DNA of 64,000 nt from Cohnella algarum (GCF_016937515.1 NZ_JAFHKM010000002.1:5327001-5391000); one strand, 5' to 3'. Shown: positions 44,189 to 53,715, counted from the first letter of the stretch. Translations and numbers: made by a program. Notes: generated from the letters alone by a model not told the origin.

Positions 44189-45064
44189 TCAGCCGATCAG
44201 CTTGCGGATAAAATCCAGTTCCGGGTCGGTCACGTCGACGAGCGGAAGCCTTACGCCGCCGACCGGCAGCCCCTTCATTCGGAGCGCCGCCTTGACCGCG
44301 ACCGGATTCGGCACCGGATGAGGACAATGGAACAATCCCTTGAATACCGGGTAGCAGCTGGCGTTGATTTTCGCCGCGTCGGCCGTGCGGCCTTCCGTGT
44401 AGGCTTCGATCAGCCGCTTCATCTCGGCCCCGATAATGTGGCTGGCCACGCTGATGATGCCGTAGCCGCCTACTGCAAGAGCCGGAAGCGTCACCGCGTC
44501 GTCTCCGCTGTATACGACGAACGATTCCGGCGCGCCGGCGACGATTTCGGTCATTTGCTCCACGGAAGCGCATTCCTTCGTGGCGACGATGTTCTGGATT
44601 TGGGCCAGCCGAAGCGTCGTCTCCGTCGACAGGCTGACGCCTGTCCGTCCGGGAACGTTATAGAGCACGACGGGAAGCGAGGTCGCTTCCGCAATCGCCT
44701 TGAAGTGCCGGTACATGCCTTCCTGGCTCGGCTTGTTATAATACGGGGCGACGAGCAGGACGCCGTCGACTCCCGCTTGCTCCGCCATTTTCGTGAGATG
44801 AATCGAATGGCGCGTATCGTTGCTGCCCGTTCCGGCGATAATCTTGCAGCGGCCCGCCGCGCGCTCGACGGCGAAGCGGAACAGGTCTTCCTTTTCCCGA
44901 TCGGTCAACGTCGGGGACTCTCCCGTCGTTCCGCAGACGACTAGGCTGTCCGATTTCTGCTCCTCGATGAGATAATCGATCAGGCTGCCCGCAACCTCCC
45001 AATCGATTTCCAGTTGTTCGTCGAACGGCGTCACCATCGCCGTAATTAACCGACCAAAGCACAT
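44189..45064 (-). CDS. dapA: 4-hydroxy-tetrahydrodipicolinate synthase
   Basis: It condenses pyruvate with aspartate semialdehyde in the lysine and dipicolinate pathway. The 291 residues show GTTGES at 45-50, Tyr135 (LYNVPGRTG), Schiff-base Lys163 (VATKECASVEQM) and YSGDDA. ATG 45064 follows GGAGGAGG; the frame opens at 45115. It follows dapG by 78 bp. Confidence 0.96.
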   Translation of the reverse strand: MCFGRLITAMVTPFDEQLEIDWEVAGSLIDYLIEEQKSDSLVVCGTTGESPTLTDREKEDLFRFAVERAAGRCKIIAGTGSNDTRHSIHLTKMAEQAGVDGVLLVAPYYNKPSQEGMYRHFKAIAEATSLPVVLYNVPGRTGVSLSTETTLRLAQIQNIVATKECASVEQMTEIVAGAPESFVVYSGDDAVTLPALAVGGYGIISVASHIIGAEMKRLIEAYTEGRTADAAKINASCYPVFKGLFHCPHPVPNPVAVKAALRMKGLPVGGVRLPLVDVTDPELDFIRKLIG

Positions 45065-45142
45065 ATTGCTTTTTCCTCCTCCGGTTTGCGGTAAAAAATC
45101 GGCCTCGGTCCGCATTCGTCCAAAAGGCGGAAACGCCGGCGC

Positions 45143-46360
45143 TCAAGAAACGAGATGCAGACCGAAAACCGTATGCAGCGCTTGCAGGGCAAGAGCCATA
45201 TCTTCTTCAGCCACCAACACCCAAATCGTCGTATTGGAGTCTGCAGATTGCAAAATTGGGATGCTTTCTTCCGTCAACGCTTCCACGATGCGCGCCATGA
45301 CGCCGGGTTCGCCGTTCATGCCGCCGCCGATCACCGCCACTTTGGCGCAATCGGGCCGGATTTTGGGCGAGAAGCCCATGTCCCCGAGCAAACGCTTCGC
45401 GCGTTCGCTGTCCGAACCGGCGACGGTATACACGACGGCCGCCGGCGTCACGTTGATAAAATCGACGCTGATGCCGTTCGCCGCCATCGCCCGGAAAATG
45501 CGGACCTGTACATCCGGAGGACTGTTCAGCGTCTCGATCGACAGCTGGGTCACCCCGCGCACGTGGGCCAGTCCGGTAACGGTCCTGTCGCTCCAATCCT
45601 TCCGGCCGCGCACCTGGTCGGCATGGGTGACGAGCGTCCCTTCCCCGTCGGAAAAAGTCGAGCGGACCCGAATGGGGATGCCCGCTCGCATGGCGATTTC
45701 CACGGCACGGGGATGAATGACTTTGGCTCCATTATAGGCCATATTGCAAATTTCGTCATAGCTTACAACGGAAAGCTGTCTCGCCTGCGCGACCAGCCGC
45801 GGATCGGCGGTCAGGATCCCTTCGACATCCGTATAAATGTCGACGACGGACGCGGAAAGCGCGGCGCCGATCGCCGTCGCCGTCGTATCGCTGCCGCCGC
45901 GCCCGAGCGTCGTGGTTTCGCCGTCCTCGGTTATCCCTTGAAAGCCCGCGACGATGACGACGCGGCCGTCGTGCAGATGCCGGAACATCGCGGACGGATC
46001 GATCCGCTCGATTCGGGCCGCGCCGAACCGTCCATCCGTCAAAATGCCCGCCTGCCCGCCGGTCAGCACCGTGCTCGAAATGCCCGACGCGTTAAGCAAA
46101 CTACACAAAGTCGCCGCGGAAATAATCTCTCCGCAGCTTAGCAAAAGGTCCTTTTCCCGCTTCGGAAGCGCGTCCCCGTTGCGGCCGATCCAGTCGAGCA
46201 GCGTATCGGTCGCGTAAGGCTCTCCTTTGCGGCCCATGGCGGAAACGACGACGACAAGCTGCTTGCCGTCCGCCCGTTCCCGCAATATATGGCGGAGGAC
46301 GTTGCGTCGACCTTCCTCGTCTGACAGCGACGTCCCTCCGAATTTTTGCACCATGATCAT
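45143..46360 (-). CDS. dapG: Aspartate kinase I (diaminopimelate-sensitive type)
   Basis: It phosphorylates aspartate, the entry to lysine, diaminopimelate and dipicolinate synthesis. The 405 residues match DapG: N-terminal kinase motif VQKFGGTSLSDEEGRR, GRGGSDTTATAIGAAL, then two C-terminal ACT domains (VTGLAHVRGVTQLSIE; VAVIGGGMNGEPGVMARIVEAL). ATG 46360 follows AGGAAGG. In B. subtilis asd precedes dapG, but here dpaB lies directly upstream with only 90 bp between. Confidence 0.95.
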   Translation of the reverse strand: MIMVQKFGGTSLSDEEGRRNVLRHILRERADGKQLVVVVSAMGRKGEPYATDTLLDWIGRNGDALPKREKDLLLSCGEIISAATLCSLLNASGISSTVLTGGQAGILTDGRFGAARIERIDPSAMFRHLHDGRVVIVAGFQGITEDGETTTLGRGGSDTTATAIGAALSASVVDIYTDVEGILTADPRLVAQARQLSVVSYDEICNMAYNGAKVIHPRAVEIAMRAGIPIRVRSTFSDGEGTLVTHADQVRGRKDWSDRTVTGLAHVRGVTQLSIETLNSPPDVQVRIFRAMAANGISVDFINVTPAAVVYTVAGSDSERAKRLLGDMGFSPKIRPDCAKVAVIGGGMNGEPGVMARIVEALTEESIPILQSADSNTTIWVLVAEEDMALALQALHTVFGLHLVS

Positions 46361-46450
46361 GACGCAAACCTTCCTCCGTCACCAGAATGGGAATGCCGCG
46401 AGCTGGCGAAGGCGAGCTGAGTCCGACAAATGGCGCGTATTAAATTCATT

Positions 46451-47047
46451 TCAAGCATACAGGAAACGCTCGATCAGCATAGGCTGCAGCTGCTTCCCCT
46501 GCAAAGCCGCCTCGCATGCTTCCATGGCAAGATCCATTCGCGCCACTAGCGAATTCGGCTTCGTCTGCGGATTGTCCTGCCCGAACGGAACGAAATAGAT
46601 GTTCTTCGCCACGAGCAGTTTCGCGATATTGGCAGCGTTGAGCCCCAGGCCGTCGTTTGTCGAAATCGCCAAAACGACGGGACGGCCGTTGCGCATCTGC
46701 GCCTTGGCCGCCATCAGCACGGGGCTGTCGGTCATTGCGTTTGCCAGTTTGCTCGTCGTGTTGCCCGTGCAAGGCGAGATCAGCAAAACGTCGATCCGCT
46801 TGCTCGGACCGAGCGGCTCCGCATCCACGATGGAAGCGATCAGCTCGTTTCCGGTTATGTTCCGTAATTCCGTCTGCCAGTGCTCCGACGTTCCGAATCT
46901 CGTATCGGTCGTCATAATCGACGGAGACAAGATCGGAACGACATTCGCCCCCGCGTCGATGAAACGCTGGATTTGCGGGACGACTTCCGGCAACGTGCAA
47001 TGAGATCCGGTCAATGCGTAACCTAACGTGATTCCCTGCCAATTCAT
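46451..47047 (-). CDS. dpaB: Dipicolinate synthase subunit B
   Basis: This is the flavoprotein-like subunit (SpoVFB) that with DpaA oxidises dihydrodipicolinate to dipicolinic acid in the mother cell. It has 198 residues with GYALTGSHCTLPEVVPQI, LISPCTGNTTSKLANAMTDSPVLMAAKA and VLAISTNDGLGLNAANIAKLL. Its ATG overlaps the dpaA stop (ATGA). Confidence 0.96.
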   Translation of the reverse strand: MNWQGITLGYALTGSHCTLPEVVPQIQRFIDAGANVVPILSPSIMTTDTRFGTSEHWQTELRNITGNELIASIVDAEPLGPSKRIDVLLISPCTGNTTSKLANAMTDSPVLMAAKAQMRNGRPVVLAISTNDGLGLNAANIAKLLVAKNIYFVPFGQDNPQTKPNSLVARMDLAMEACEAALQGKQLQPMLIERFLYA

Positions 47048-47943
47048 GGCTGCTCCCCCCGTAGTCGGCTGTCCTCCAGAATCATCTGGATTAGCCCGTT
47101 CGCGATAATGCGTCCGGCCGTTTTCGGAGCCACGATTCCCGGCAATCCCGGAGCCAGCAGCGCTTTGACGCCGCGCTTCTCGGCGAAACGGAAATCGGTT
47201 CCGCCGGGCTTCGATGCCAGATCGATAATCACGGAATGCAGGGGGAGTCGGGAGATCACCTGCGCTGTGATTATCATATTCGGAATTGTATTAAAAATCA
47301 AGTCGCAGCCTTCGGCCTGGCGGGCCAGATCGCTTACGTGAAAAGGCTCGAACCCCATCTCGAAAGCCCGGGCGAACGTCTCCTCGCGACGGACGCCGGC
47401 TTTGACTTTGGCCCCCACTCCTTGCAGCGTCCTCGCCATCGTCAGCCCGGTCCGGCCCAGACCGAGCACGATGCAGGAGGAGCCGTGAATCGTAATGTCG
47501 GTATTTTGAATCGCCATCATCAAGGCGCCTTCCGCCGTCGGAATCGAATTGTAAATGGCCACGTCGTCCCGTTCGAACAGTTCGACCAGGCCGATTCGGT
47601 GCTTTTCGCACAATTTTCGCAAAAAAGGCTTTGCCATCCCGGCATAAACTTTGCTCCGATCCGGCAATTCCTCCAAATAGGCGTCGGACAGCTTCATTTC
47701 CCGATCGGTAAAAATCGCCGCGATCGTGCCGTCGTCTTCGGTACCGACCGCGGGCAGCAGCAAAGCGTCGGCCGTCTTCAGCAGTTCCGGCGTCCAATCC
47801 GCTTTGGAGACTCCCGGAAACGGCGTATCCAGCCTGTCAAATCCGGCGATCGAAACGGTCGCGTCGAGCTCCGTCAGTTTTTGGATCACTTCCAGCTGCC
47901 TCGCGTCTCCGCCTGCCAGAACGACGTGCACACCCGTAAGCAT
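47044..47943 (-). CDS. dpaA: Dipicolinate synthase subunit A
   Basis: This is the NAD(P)-dependent subunit (SpoVFA) of dipicolinate synthase, 299 residues. The Rossmann motif IVLGLGRTGLTMARTL lies near residue 155, and the C-terminus has LAPGLPGIVAPKTAGRIIANGL. ATG 47943 follows GGAGGGAGG; the frame opens at 47976. A SigK-type promoter upstream agrees with mother-cell expression. Confidence 0.96.
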   Translation of the reverse strand: MLTGVHVVLAGGDARQLEVIQKLTELDATVSIAGFDRLDTPFPGVSKADWTPELLKTADALLLPAVGTEDDGTIAAIFTDREMKLSDAYLEELPDRSKVYAGMAKPFLRKLCEKHRIGLVELFERDDVAIYNSIPTAEGALMMAIQNTDITIHGSSCIVLGLGRTGLTMARTLQGVGAKVKAGVRREETFARAFEMGFEPFHVSDLARQAEGCDLIFNTIPNMIITAQVISRLPLHSVIIDLASKPGGTDFRFAEKRGVKALLAPGLPGIVAPKTAGRIIANGLIQMILEDSRLRGEQP

Positions 47944-47979
47944 GCCGCCTCCCTCCTTCCGCTTTCCTTCACACAAGAC

Positions 47980-48008
47980 ATCATATGCAGCCGCCTAAAG
48001 CCGGGTGC
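47980..48008 (-). promoter_or_regulatory. SigK-type promoter of dpaA-dpaB
   Basis: Minus strand GCACC (48004-48008), 15-nt spacer, GCATATGAT (47980-47988). The -10 matches GCATANNHT fully; the -35 differs at one position. The spacing is one base shorter than the consensus. spoVF is a known SigK operon. Confidence 0.65.
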
Positions 48009-48046
48009 CTGAGGACGGAGAGAGCCGGAACGTTTCGCGGATAAGC

Positions 48047-48087
48047 AAAAAACCTTCCGATCCGCCTGCGGCGAACGAGAAGGTTTT
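48047..48087 (-). terminator. Terminator of the hbd-ackA-dnaD unit
   Basis: On the minus strand AAAACCTTC and GAAGGTTTT arms enclose about 22 nt with internal GC pairing, followed by TTTTTT. Confidence 0.8.
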
Positions 48088-48107
48088 CGTTTCGTTTTCG
48101 GTCGCGT

Positions 48108-48827
48108 TCAACGTCCGCGGAATTTTTGCACGTGGGCGCGGGCGGCGTCCACGTTCTCGACCCGGTTGCGGCTCCATTCGAGCAAAATCCGGTCGATATA
48201 CCGGAAATGCAGCTTGCCCGCGAACACGGCTTCCTTGAGCGCGAACAAAATCAATTCGGCCGGATAGCCGTCCTGATCGATCCAGTTCGCGATCGTTTCG
48301 CACTCCATCGGAGTAAGCGGCCGGCCGAATTCCTGCTCGAATACGCTGAACAGGTCGGTCTGGGCGCGCCCGTTGACCGGCACGCCCGGGAAAGCTTCCG
48401 GCAAGCTCCCGGACGGCCGCGCTTCCTCCGGCCGCTCCTGTTCCGATCCGGCTCTCGGCGGCAGTTCCCCGTCCGCGAGCAACTCGCCGATCCGGCGAAA
48501 CAGCCCTGCCAGGTTGTAACGCTCCGATTGGACCCCGGTCAACGGGTCGATTACCTCGTCGATGCCGACATAGCCGAGCCGCATCAGCTTTTGCATCGTT
48601 TTCCCGGCTTCCGCCTGGGAAATGCCGAGACGTTGCTGAAGCTGCTCCATCGTCGGAAAATCGTTTTGCTCCAATTGCCGGTAGGCCAGCAACTGGATCA
48701 CCAGCATGCATTCCGTATCGGTCAAGTTCAGAACCCGGTAGCTTCGCAACAACGCGTACGGCAAGCTTACCGCTCCGTCCATATAAGCTTCCGCCAGCCC
48801 GAGGGCCAGCGCAGCGCGTTCGCTCAT
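48108..48827 (-). CDS. dnaD: DnaD-domain replication initiation protein
   Basis: DnaD loads helicase at replication initiation with DnaA and DnaB. The 239-residue protein has an N-terminal winged helix (LPYALLRSYRVLNLTDTECML, LQQRLGISQAEAGKTMQKLMRLGYV) and a C-terminal DnaD domain (VFEQEFGRPLTPMECETIANWIDQDGYPAELILFALKEAV) ending in the RYIDRILLEWSRNRV motif. It follows ackA by 43 bp. The linker near residues 120-145 is Pro/Glu-rich. Confidence 0.92.
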   Translation of the reverse strand: MSERAALALGLAEAYMDGAVSLPYALLRSYRVLNLTDTECMLVIQLLAYRQLEQNDFPTMEQLQQRLGISQAEAGKTMQKLMRLGYVGIDEVIDPLTGVQSERYNLAGLFRRIGELLADGELPPRAGSEQERPEEARPSGSLPEAFPGVPVNGRAQTDLFSVFEQEFGRPLTPMECETIANWIDQDGYPAELILFALKEAVFAGKLHFRYIDRILLEWSRNRVENVDAARAHVQKFRGR

Positions 48828-48870
48828 TCAAGCCTTCTCCTCTCCGAACGTATGCCGTGCCGACGCGGCC

Positions 48871-50091
48871 TTACTCCTTGGCTTCGGCGGCCGTTTTCTG
48901 TACGAGACGGTACGTGTCCCGCGCGATAAGCAGCTCCTCGTTGGTCGGCACGACGAGCGCTTCTACCTTGGAACCGTCCTTCGTGATTCGGCGAGCCTGG
49001 CTCGAGCGGACTTTATTGCGCTCCTCGTCGAGCTCCAGGCCGAGAAACGTCAAGCCTTCGCAAACTTTTTTGCGGAGGATGTCGGAATTTTCCCCGACTC
49101 CGGCCGTAAACAGAACCGCGTCCAGGCCGTTCATCGCCGCGGCGTATGCGCCGATGTATTTGCGGATGCGGTAGGCGTACATATCGAACGCAAGCTTGGC
49201 GGATTCGTTCCCTTCGCTCATCGCCTGGACCACTTCGCGCATGTCGCTGCTGACGCCGGATACGGCGAGCAAGCCGCTGTGCTTATTGAGCATCGAATTG
49301 ACTTCGTTCAGCGTAAGATCTTCTTTATTGATCGTAAACGGAACGATGGCCGGATCCAAATCCCCGCTCCGCGTTCCCATCATCAGCCCCTCGAGCGGCG
49401 TCATGCCCATGCTCGTATCGTACGACTTGCCGTGCAGAATCGCGGTGCAGCTGGCCCCGTTTCCGATATGGCAGCTGACGAGCTTCAAGCTTTCGAGCGG
49501 ACGCTCCAAAAATTCGGCGGCCATCTTGCTGACGTAATCGTGCGATGTTCCGTGAAAGCCGTAGCGGCGAATTTTGTGTTTGCGGTACAGCACGGTCGGA
49601 ATCGCGTACAAGTACGAGGTCGCCGGCATCGTCTGATGGAAAGCCGTATCGAACACGACCGCCTGCGGAATGTCCGGCAGATTGGCTTCCACCGCGACGA
49701 TCCCCATCATGTGGGCCGGATTGTGCAGCGGAGCCAAATCGAACAGCTTGCGGATTTCGAGCTTGACGTTCGAATCGATCAGCACGGACTCGTGGAACGT
49801 TTCGCCGCCGTGAACGACCCGGTGCCCGACGGCCTGAATCTCGCCCACGTTGCTCAATACGCCGAACTTGCGATGCGTCAGCATGTCGAGCACCTTCCGG
49901 ACGGCAACCGTATGCTCTAAAATTTCGCTGACTTCCCGCACTTCCGGCTGCCCTTCCACTTCATGCGTCAGAATCGAGGAATCCATCCCGATTCTTTCGA
50001 CGAGTCCTTTCGCCAAAACCGACTCTTTCGACATGTCGTAAAGCTGATATTTCAACGAAGAGCTTCCGGCGTTAATGACAAGGATGTTCAT
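48871..50091 (-). CDS. ackA: Acetate kinase
   Basis: It interconverts acetyl phosphate and acetate with ATP. The 406 residues show MNILVINAGSSSLKYQLY at the start, HRVVHGGETF, FHGTSHDYVS, and FTAGVGENS near the C-terminus. Its ATG overlaps the hbd stop (ATGA). The PduL-type phosphotransacylase at 18594 would supply acetyl phosphate. Confidence 0.97.
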   Translation of the reverse strand: MNILVINAGSSSLKYQLYDMSKESVLAKGLVERIGMDSSILTHEVEGQPEVREVSEILEHTVAVRKVLDMLTHRKFGVLSNVGEIQAVGHRVVHGGETFHESVLIDSNVKLEIRKLFDLAPLHNPAHMMGIVAVEANLPDIPQAVVFDTAFHQTMPATSYLYAIPTVLYRKHKIRRYGFHGTSHDYVSKMAAEFLERPLESLKLVSCHIGNGASCTAILHGKSYDTSMGMTPLEGLMMGTRSGDLDPAIVPFTINKEDLTLNEVNSMLNKHSGLLAVSGVSSDMREVVQAMSEGNESAKLAFDMYAYRIRKYIGAYAAAMNGLDAVLFTAGVGENSDILRKKVCEGLTFLGLELDEERNKVRSSQARRITKDGSKVEALVVPTNEELLIARDTYRLVQKTAAEAKE

Positions 50092-50960
50092 AGTATCCGG
50101 TCACCGTCCTTATCGTAAGTAAAAAAACCGGTGCCCGTCTTCACGCCGAGCTGTCCCGCCCGCACTTTCTTTTTCAGCAAAATCGAAGGGCGATACTTGA
50201 GCTCGCCGTATTCGCGAAACATCCGGTCCAGCGCCGCGAGCACCGAATCGAGCCCGAAGCGGTCGGCCATCTCCAGCGGGCCGTGCTGGAACTGATAGCC
50301 GATCCGCATCGCGCTGTCGATATCCTCGGCCGAAGCGACCCCTTCCTCCAGCAAATGCAGCGCTTCGTTAATAAGAAGACAAATGAGCCGGGTCGTGACG
50401 AAACCGGGAGACTCGTAAACCATGACCCCTTTTTTGTTCAATACGTTTTCGATAAAATCTTTGGTCTTCCGGTACGTGTCGTCGGACGTTTGCAAACCGA
50501 GAATGATTTCCACGACGTCGACGCGAATGGCCGGATAGACGAAGTGCATGCCGATGACCCGCTCCGGGCGGCGCGTCGCTCCGGCGAGCTCCGTCAGGCT
50601 AAGCGTAGACGTGTTGCTCGCCATGACCGTTTCTTCCGGCAAAATGCCGTCGAGCTGCGCGAACACGGCGCGTTTGCTCTCCAAATCCTCGCTGATTGTT
50701 TCGATGATCAGGTCGCAATCGGCCAGGTGTTCCAATGAAGGCTCCGTATGTATGCGATTCAGGATCAATTTTTTCTCGGCTTGCGTAATGGCCCAGCGCT
50801 CGATTTGCCGGTCCAGGCTCATTTCGATTCCGTTCAGCGCGTTTTGCAGGCGCTCGGGCGTTTTTTCCGCCAAATGGACGTCCAATCCTTTGGCGGCGAG
50901 CATTTCCGCGATGCTCTGGCCCATCGTACCGGCTCCAACCACTCCAACGTTGCGAAACAT
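50088..50960 (-). CDS. 3-hydroxyacyl-CoA (3-hydroxybutyryl-CoA) dehydrogenase
   Basis: This NAD-dependent dehydrogenase of 290 residues has the nucleotide motif VGAGTMG (residues 8-14), SNTSTLS, the catalytic His in GMHFVYPAIRVDVVEI, and the C-terminal dimer domain (DIDSAMRIGYQFQHGPLEMADRFGLD). The usual HFFNP is replaced by HFVYP. TTGGAGG precedes the ATG. It forms an operon with ackA and dnaD. Confidence 0.92.
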   Translation of the reverse strand: MFRNVGVVGAGTMGQSIAEMLAAKGLDVHLAEKTPERLQNALNGIEMSLDRQIERWAITQAEKKLILNRIHTEPSLEHLADCDLIIETISEDLESKRAVFAQLDGILPEETVMASNTSTLSLTELAGATRRPERVIGMHFVYPAIRVDVVEIILGLQTSDDTYRKTKDFIENVLNKKGVMVYESPGFVTTRLICLLINEALHLLEEGVASAEDIDSAMRIGYQFQHGPLEMADRFGLDSVLAALDRMFREYGELKYRPSILLKKKVRAGQLGVKTGTGFFTYDKDGDRIL

Positions 50961-51093
50961 AACGTATGTCCCTCCAACCGATCCGCGTAACTTTCTCTCT
51001 GTTCGCTTGCGAATTCTATACTATCTTAACATACCAGGGGTGCAGCCGAAACCGACGATCTCGTGGCAATTCCGTTAACCGCTTTGTCACAAA

Positions 51094-52203
51094 TCAACGG
51101 ATTTTCCCGGCCAGCTTGCCAAGTTCGTTCAGAAACGCTTCATTATCTTCCTCGCTGCCGACGGAAATTCGCGCATAATCGGGAAATCCCCAGCCCCGGC
51201 CGGAGCGGATGACGATGCCCCGCTTCATCAATTCCTCGTAAATCGCGTCCGCCTCTGGCCCGAACCGAACCCAAACGAAATTGCTCATGCTCGGAACGAA
51301 GGAAATGCCAAGGGCCTCGAACCCGGCGTACAACTGCCTGCGCCCGGCCCCGTTCGCCGCGATCGAAGCCTGTACGAACGCTTCGTCCCCGAGCGCTGCG
51401 ACCGCCGCGGCTTGAGCCAGCGCGTTGACGTTGAACGGTTCTTTCACCTGGAGCAGCGTACGGATCACGTCCGCGGGAGCGGCGCCGAAGCCGATGCGGA
51501 TGCCGGCAAGGCCGTAAATTTTCGAAAAAGTTTGCAGCACGATGACCGGAAAGCCTTCTTTGACGAATTCCAGTCCGTTCGTATAGTCCGGCGCGTCGGC
51601 GAATGGATGGTAAGCCGCATCGAGGACAACCAGCACCCGGGGCGGAAGCTTTGCCAGCAAGTCGCGCAGCCGGTCTTTTTTCAAATAAGTGCCCGTCGGA
51701 TTGCTGGGCGAACATAAATAAACGATTTTCGTTTTATCCGTTACGGCGGCGAGCAGCCGATCGATGTCGTACTGCCAATGTTCGTCCAACGGTACCTTGA
51801 CCGTATTCGCCTCCATCAACGTCGCGCCGAATTCGTACTCGCTGAACACCGGCTGCGGAACGACGATTTCGTCGCCCGGATTCAAGTAAGCCTCGGAAAC
51901 GAGCGTAATGAGCTCGTCTCCGCCGTTCGAAACGATCAGGCATTCTTTCTCCAGGCCGTAATGGGACGAGAGCTCCTCGACGAGCGCCGAGGCCCGATTG
52001 TCCGGGTAACGGTGAATTTCCGGCAGCATTCGCCGGATAGCCTCGAGCGCCTTCGGGGAAGGACCGAGCGGGTTTTCGTTCGAGGCCAGCTTGATGACTT
52101 TTTCCAATCCGTATTCTTTTTGCACTTCCCAAATCGGTTTGCCCGGCGTGTACGGAGTCATGCGCTTCAGCGTTTCGCGCGCCGCGATTGCGTGTTTTTG
52201 CAA
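51094..52203 (-). CDS. hisC: Histidinol-phosphate aminotransferase
   Basis: This PLP enzyme of class I/II (369 residues) acts in histidine, and often also aromatic amino acid, synthesis. ASNENPLGPSPKA (residues 40-52), the YPDNRASALVEELSS region and PLP Lys228 (QTFSKIYGLAGIRIGF) fit HisC. The start is a TTG with AGAGAGG. The AT-rich leader holds an inverted repeat at 52251-52276. It is not in a his operon here. Confidence 0.9.
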   Translation of the reverse strand: MQKHAIAARETLKRMTPYTPGKPIWEVQKEYGLEKVIKLASNENPLGPSPKALEAIRRMLPEIHRYPDNRASALVEELSSHYGLEKECLIVSNGGDELITLVSEAYLNPGDEIVVPQPVFSEYEFGATLMEANTVKVPLDEHWQYDIDRLLAAVTDKTKIVYLCSPSNPTGTYLKKDRLRDLLAKLPPRVLVVLDAAYHPFADAPDYTNGLEFVKEGFPVIVLQTFSKIYGLAGIRIGFGAAPADVIRTLLQVKEPFNVNALAQAAAVAALGDEAFVQASIAANGAGRRQLYAGFEALGISFVPSMSNFVWVRFGPEADAIYEELMKRGIVIRSGRGWGFPDYARISVGSEEDNEAFLNELGKLAGKIR

Positions 52204-52250
52204 AATAGTTCATCCTCTCTGTCGCTTTAATACTTCAATCATACGATACA

Positions 52251-52276
52251 TTAATACTTTAATTTAGTAAAGTTAA
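52251..52276. promoter_or_regulatory. AT-rich inverted repeat upstream of hisC
   Basis: TTAA-T-ACTTT and AAAGT-TAA arms lie about 50 bp before hisC, and the half-site TTTAATACTT is repeated at 52227. It could be an operator or part of the promoter. Confidence 0.3.
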
Positions 52277-52373
52277 TTTCGAAATATCAAACAGCGACAG
52301 CCAAGGATACGAAAATAAAATCCCAAACTGTCGCCGAACTCATATTTTCCTTTTGTTTTACAAATCAAAGGGA

Positions 52374-52409
52374 CGAAAAAAATGGCTCTGCCCTAAAGGC
52401 AAAGCCATT
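52374..52409 (-). terminator. Terminator of the sigma/anti-sigma operon
   Basis: On the minus strand AATGGCTTTGCC pairs with GGGCAGAGCCATT (one mismatch) and is followed by TTTTTTT. The rest of the 52277-52494 gap shows no gene. Confidence 0.85.
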
Positions 52410-52494
52410 CATTCCAGGCACAAATTCGCGAGCGTCCTCCCCCTTGCACAAGCGGCGACTTCGCCAAGCTCCGCCTCCGCCGCCGAGTTTCGGT

Positions 52495-53715
52495 TCAGCT
52501 CCGATCCGGCGCGCCGCCGTCTGCGAGAATGTCCGCCACCCGCTGCTTCCAGGACTCCACGTAGCTTTCCGACGCCGCCCACTGCACCATGACGACGGAT
52601 TCCGTCGGCGCGAGCGCAAGAGTCACGGACTGACCGCTTTTCTGCTTGTAAGGATAAACGTCGATTTCGTTCGGCAGCACGACGGCGAGCACATCCTCCC
52701 GCGGAGAGGTAAAGGCGTCTTCGGCCTTCGGCTCGATTTGCCGAATCTGCTCCCAGGACAGCGCAAGCTCGTCGCTCTGAACGACTGTTTCCGGCAGCGC
52801 GACGGCGATTTCCTCGGAGGTGTCGGCATCGACCGGACGGAGCGACTCCGATCCGGCGAATCCGACCGCTACCCATTGCCCGGGCTCCCTGACGATCGAC
52901 CATTGCACCGTGCGCGATATGGCCGGCTCTTTTTCCGCGGTCGGCACGCTTTGCGCCACGTCTTCGAATGCGGCAAACGGTTCGAGACTCGGCTCGAATA
53001 CGGTTTGCAAATTCGCTGTCAGCTGCTCCACGTTTTTGACGAAGAAATATTCGTCCGCTTCCGCGTCCCGTTCGGGCGAAAGCACCCGCTTCGACAGCGA
53101 TACGTACTGATTGCCGGCGTACAGAAGTTTCTCCACGACGGCTTCCCTGGCCGTTACGGGCGAAGCGATCCGCTCCGAAGCGGCCTTTCCTTCCGCCTTG
53201 TAAGCTCGCAGCAGCTGCGAATCCGAACCCTCTGCGGGTTGAATCGCTTCGATTTTCCAAAAATCCTGTCTGTACGGCATCAGAATGCCGTCTCCCTCCG
53301 CCACGACTTCCAGCTTGTTTTCCTCCGGCGCGACGAGCACGGTCCGGTATGAGCTGGCGCCATCTCCGTTCTCGTCGTTGCGAATGCCGATCAACAGCGC
53401 GGAGGCAATCGTTTCGTTATTCGCCGCCAACGCTTCGACGGGTTCGCCGGAAGCGCTGACGGAAGCGGTCGGCGAGGCTTGGTCGACGCTGCGCAAATCG
53501 GAGCCGTTCCACAGTCCGATCCCCGCGGCGACGAGAACGACCGCGGCCAAAGCCGCGCCTGCGCCCTTCCACCCGAAACGAATTCCTTCCTTCCGGTTGC
53601 GCGCGGGGCCGTCCAGCCGTTCCTCGATACGGCGCCGCAAACGTTCGTCAAAGCCGTGCCTTCTCAGCGGATCGCCAGCCAACTGTTGTTCGAGCTCTTT
53701 ATCGATCAGATCCAT
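52495..53715 (-). CDS. Probable anti-sigma factor (RsiX-position), membrane-anchored
   Basis: The 406-residue protein has a cytoplasmic N-terminus with DLIDKELEQQLAGDPLRRHG and many charged residues, one transmembrane helix near residues 50-69 (GAGAALAAVVLVAAGIGLW), and an extracellular domain to the end without a recognised family. The gene overlaps the upstream ECF sigma gene by about 17 nt, the usual layout of a sigma factor with its anti-sigma. ATG 53715 follows AGGGACG; an ATG two codons earlier is also open. Function inferred mainly from context. Confidence 0.72.
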   Translation of the reverse strand: MDLIDKELEQQLAGDPLRRHGFDERLRRRIEERLDGPARNRKEGIRFGWKGAGAALAAVVLVAAGIGLWNGSDLRSVDQASPTASVSASGEPVEALAANNETIASALLIGIRNDENGDGASSYRTVLVAPEENKLEVVAEGDGILMPYRQDFWKIEAIQPAEGSDSQLLRAYKAEGKAASERIASPVTAREAVVEKLLYAGNQYVSLSKRVLSPERDAEADEYFFVKNVEQLTANLQTVFEPSLEPFAAFEDVAQSVPTAEKEPAISRTVQWSIVREPGQWVAVGFAGSESLRPVDADTSEEIAVALPETVVQSDELALSWEQIRQIEPKAEDAFTSPREDVLAVVLPNEIDVYPYKQKSGQSVTLALAPTESVVMVQWAASESYVESWKQRVADILADGGAPDRS

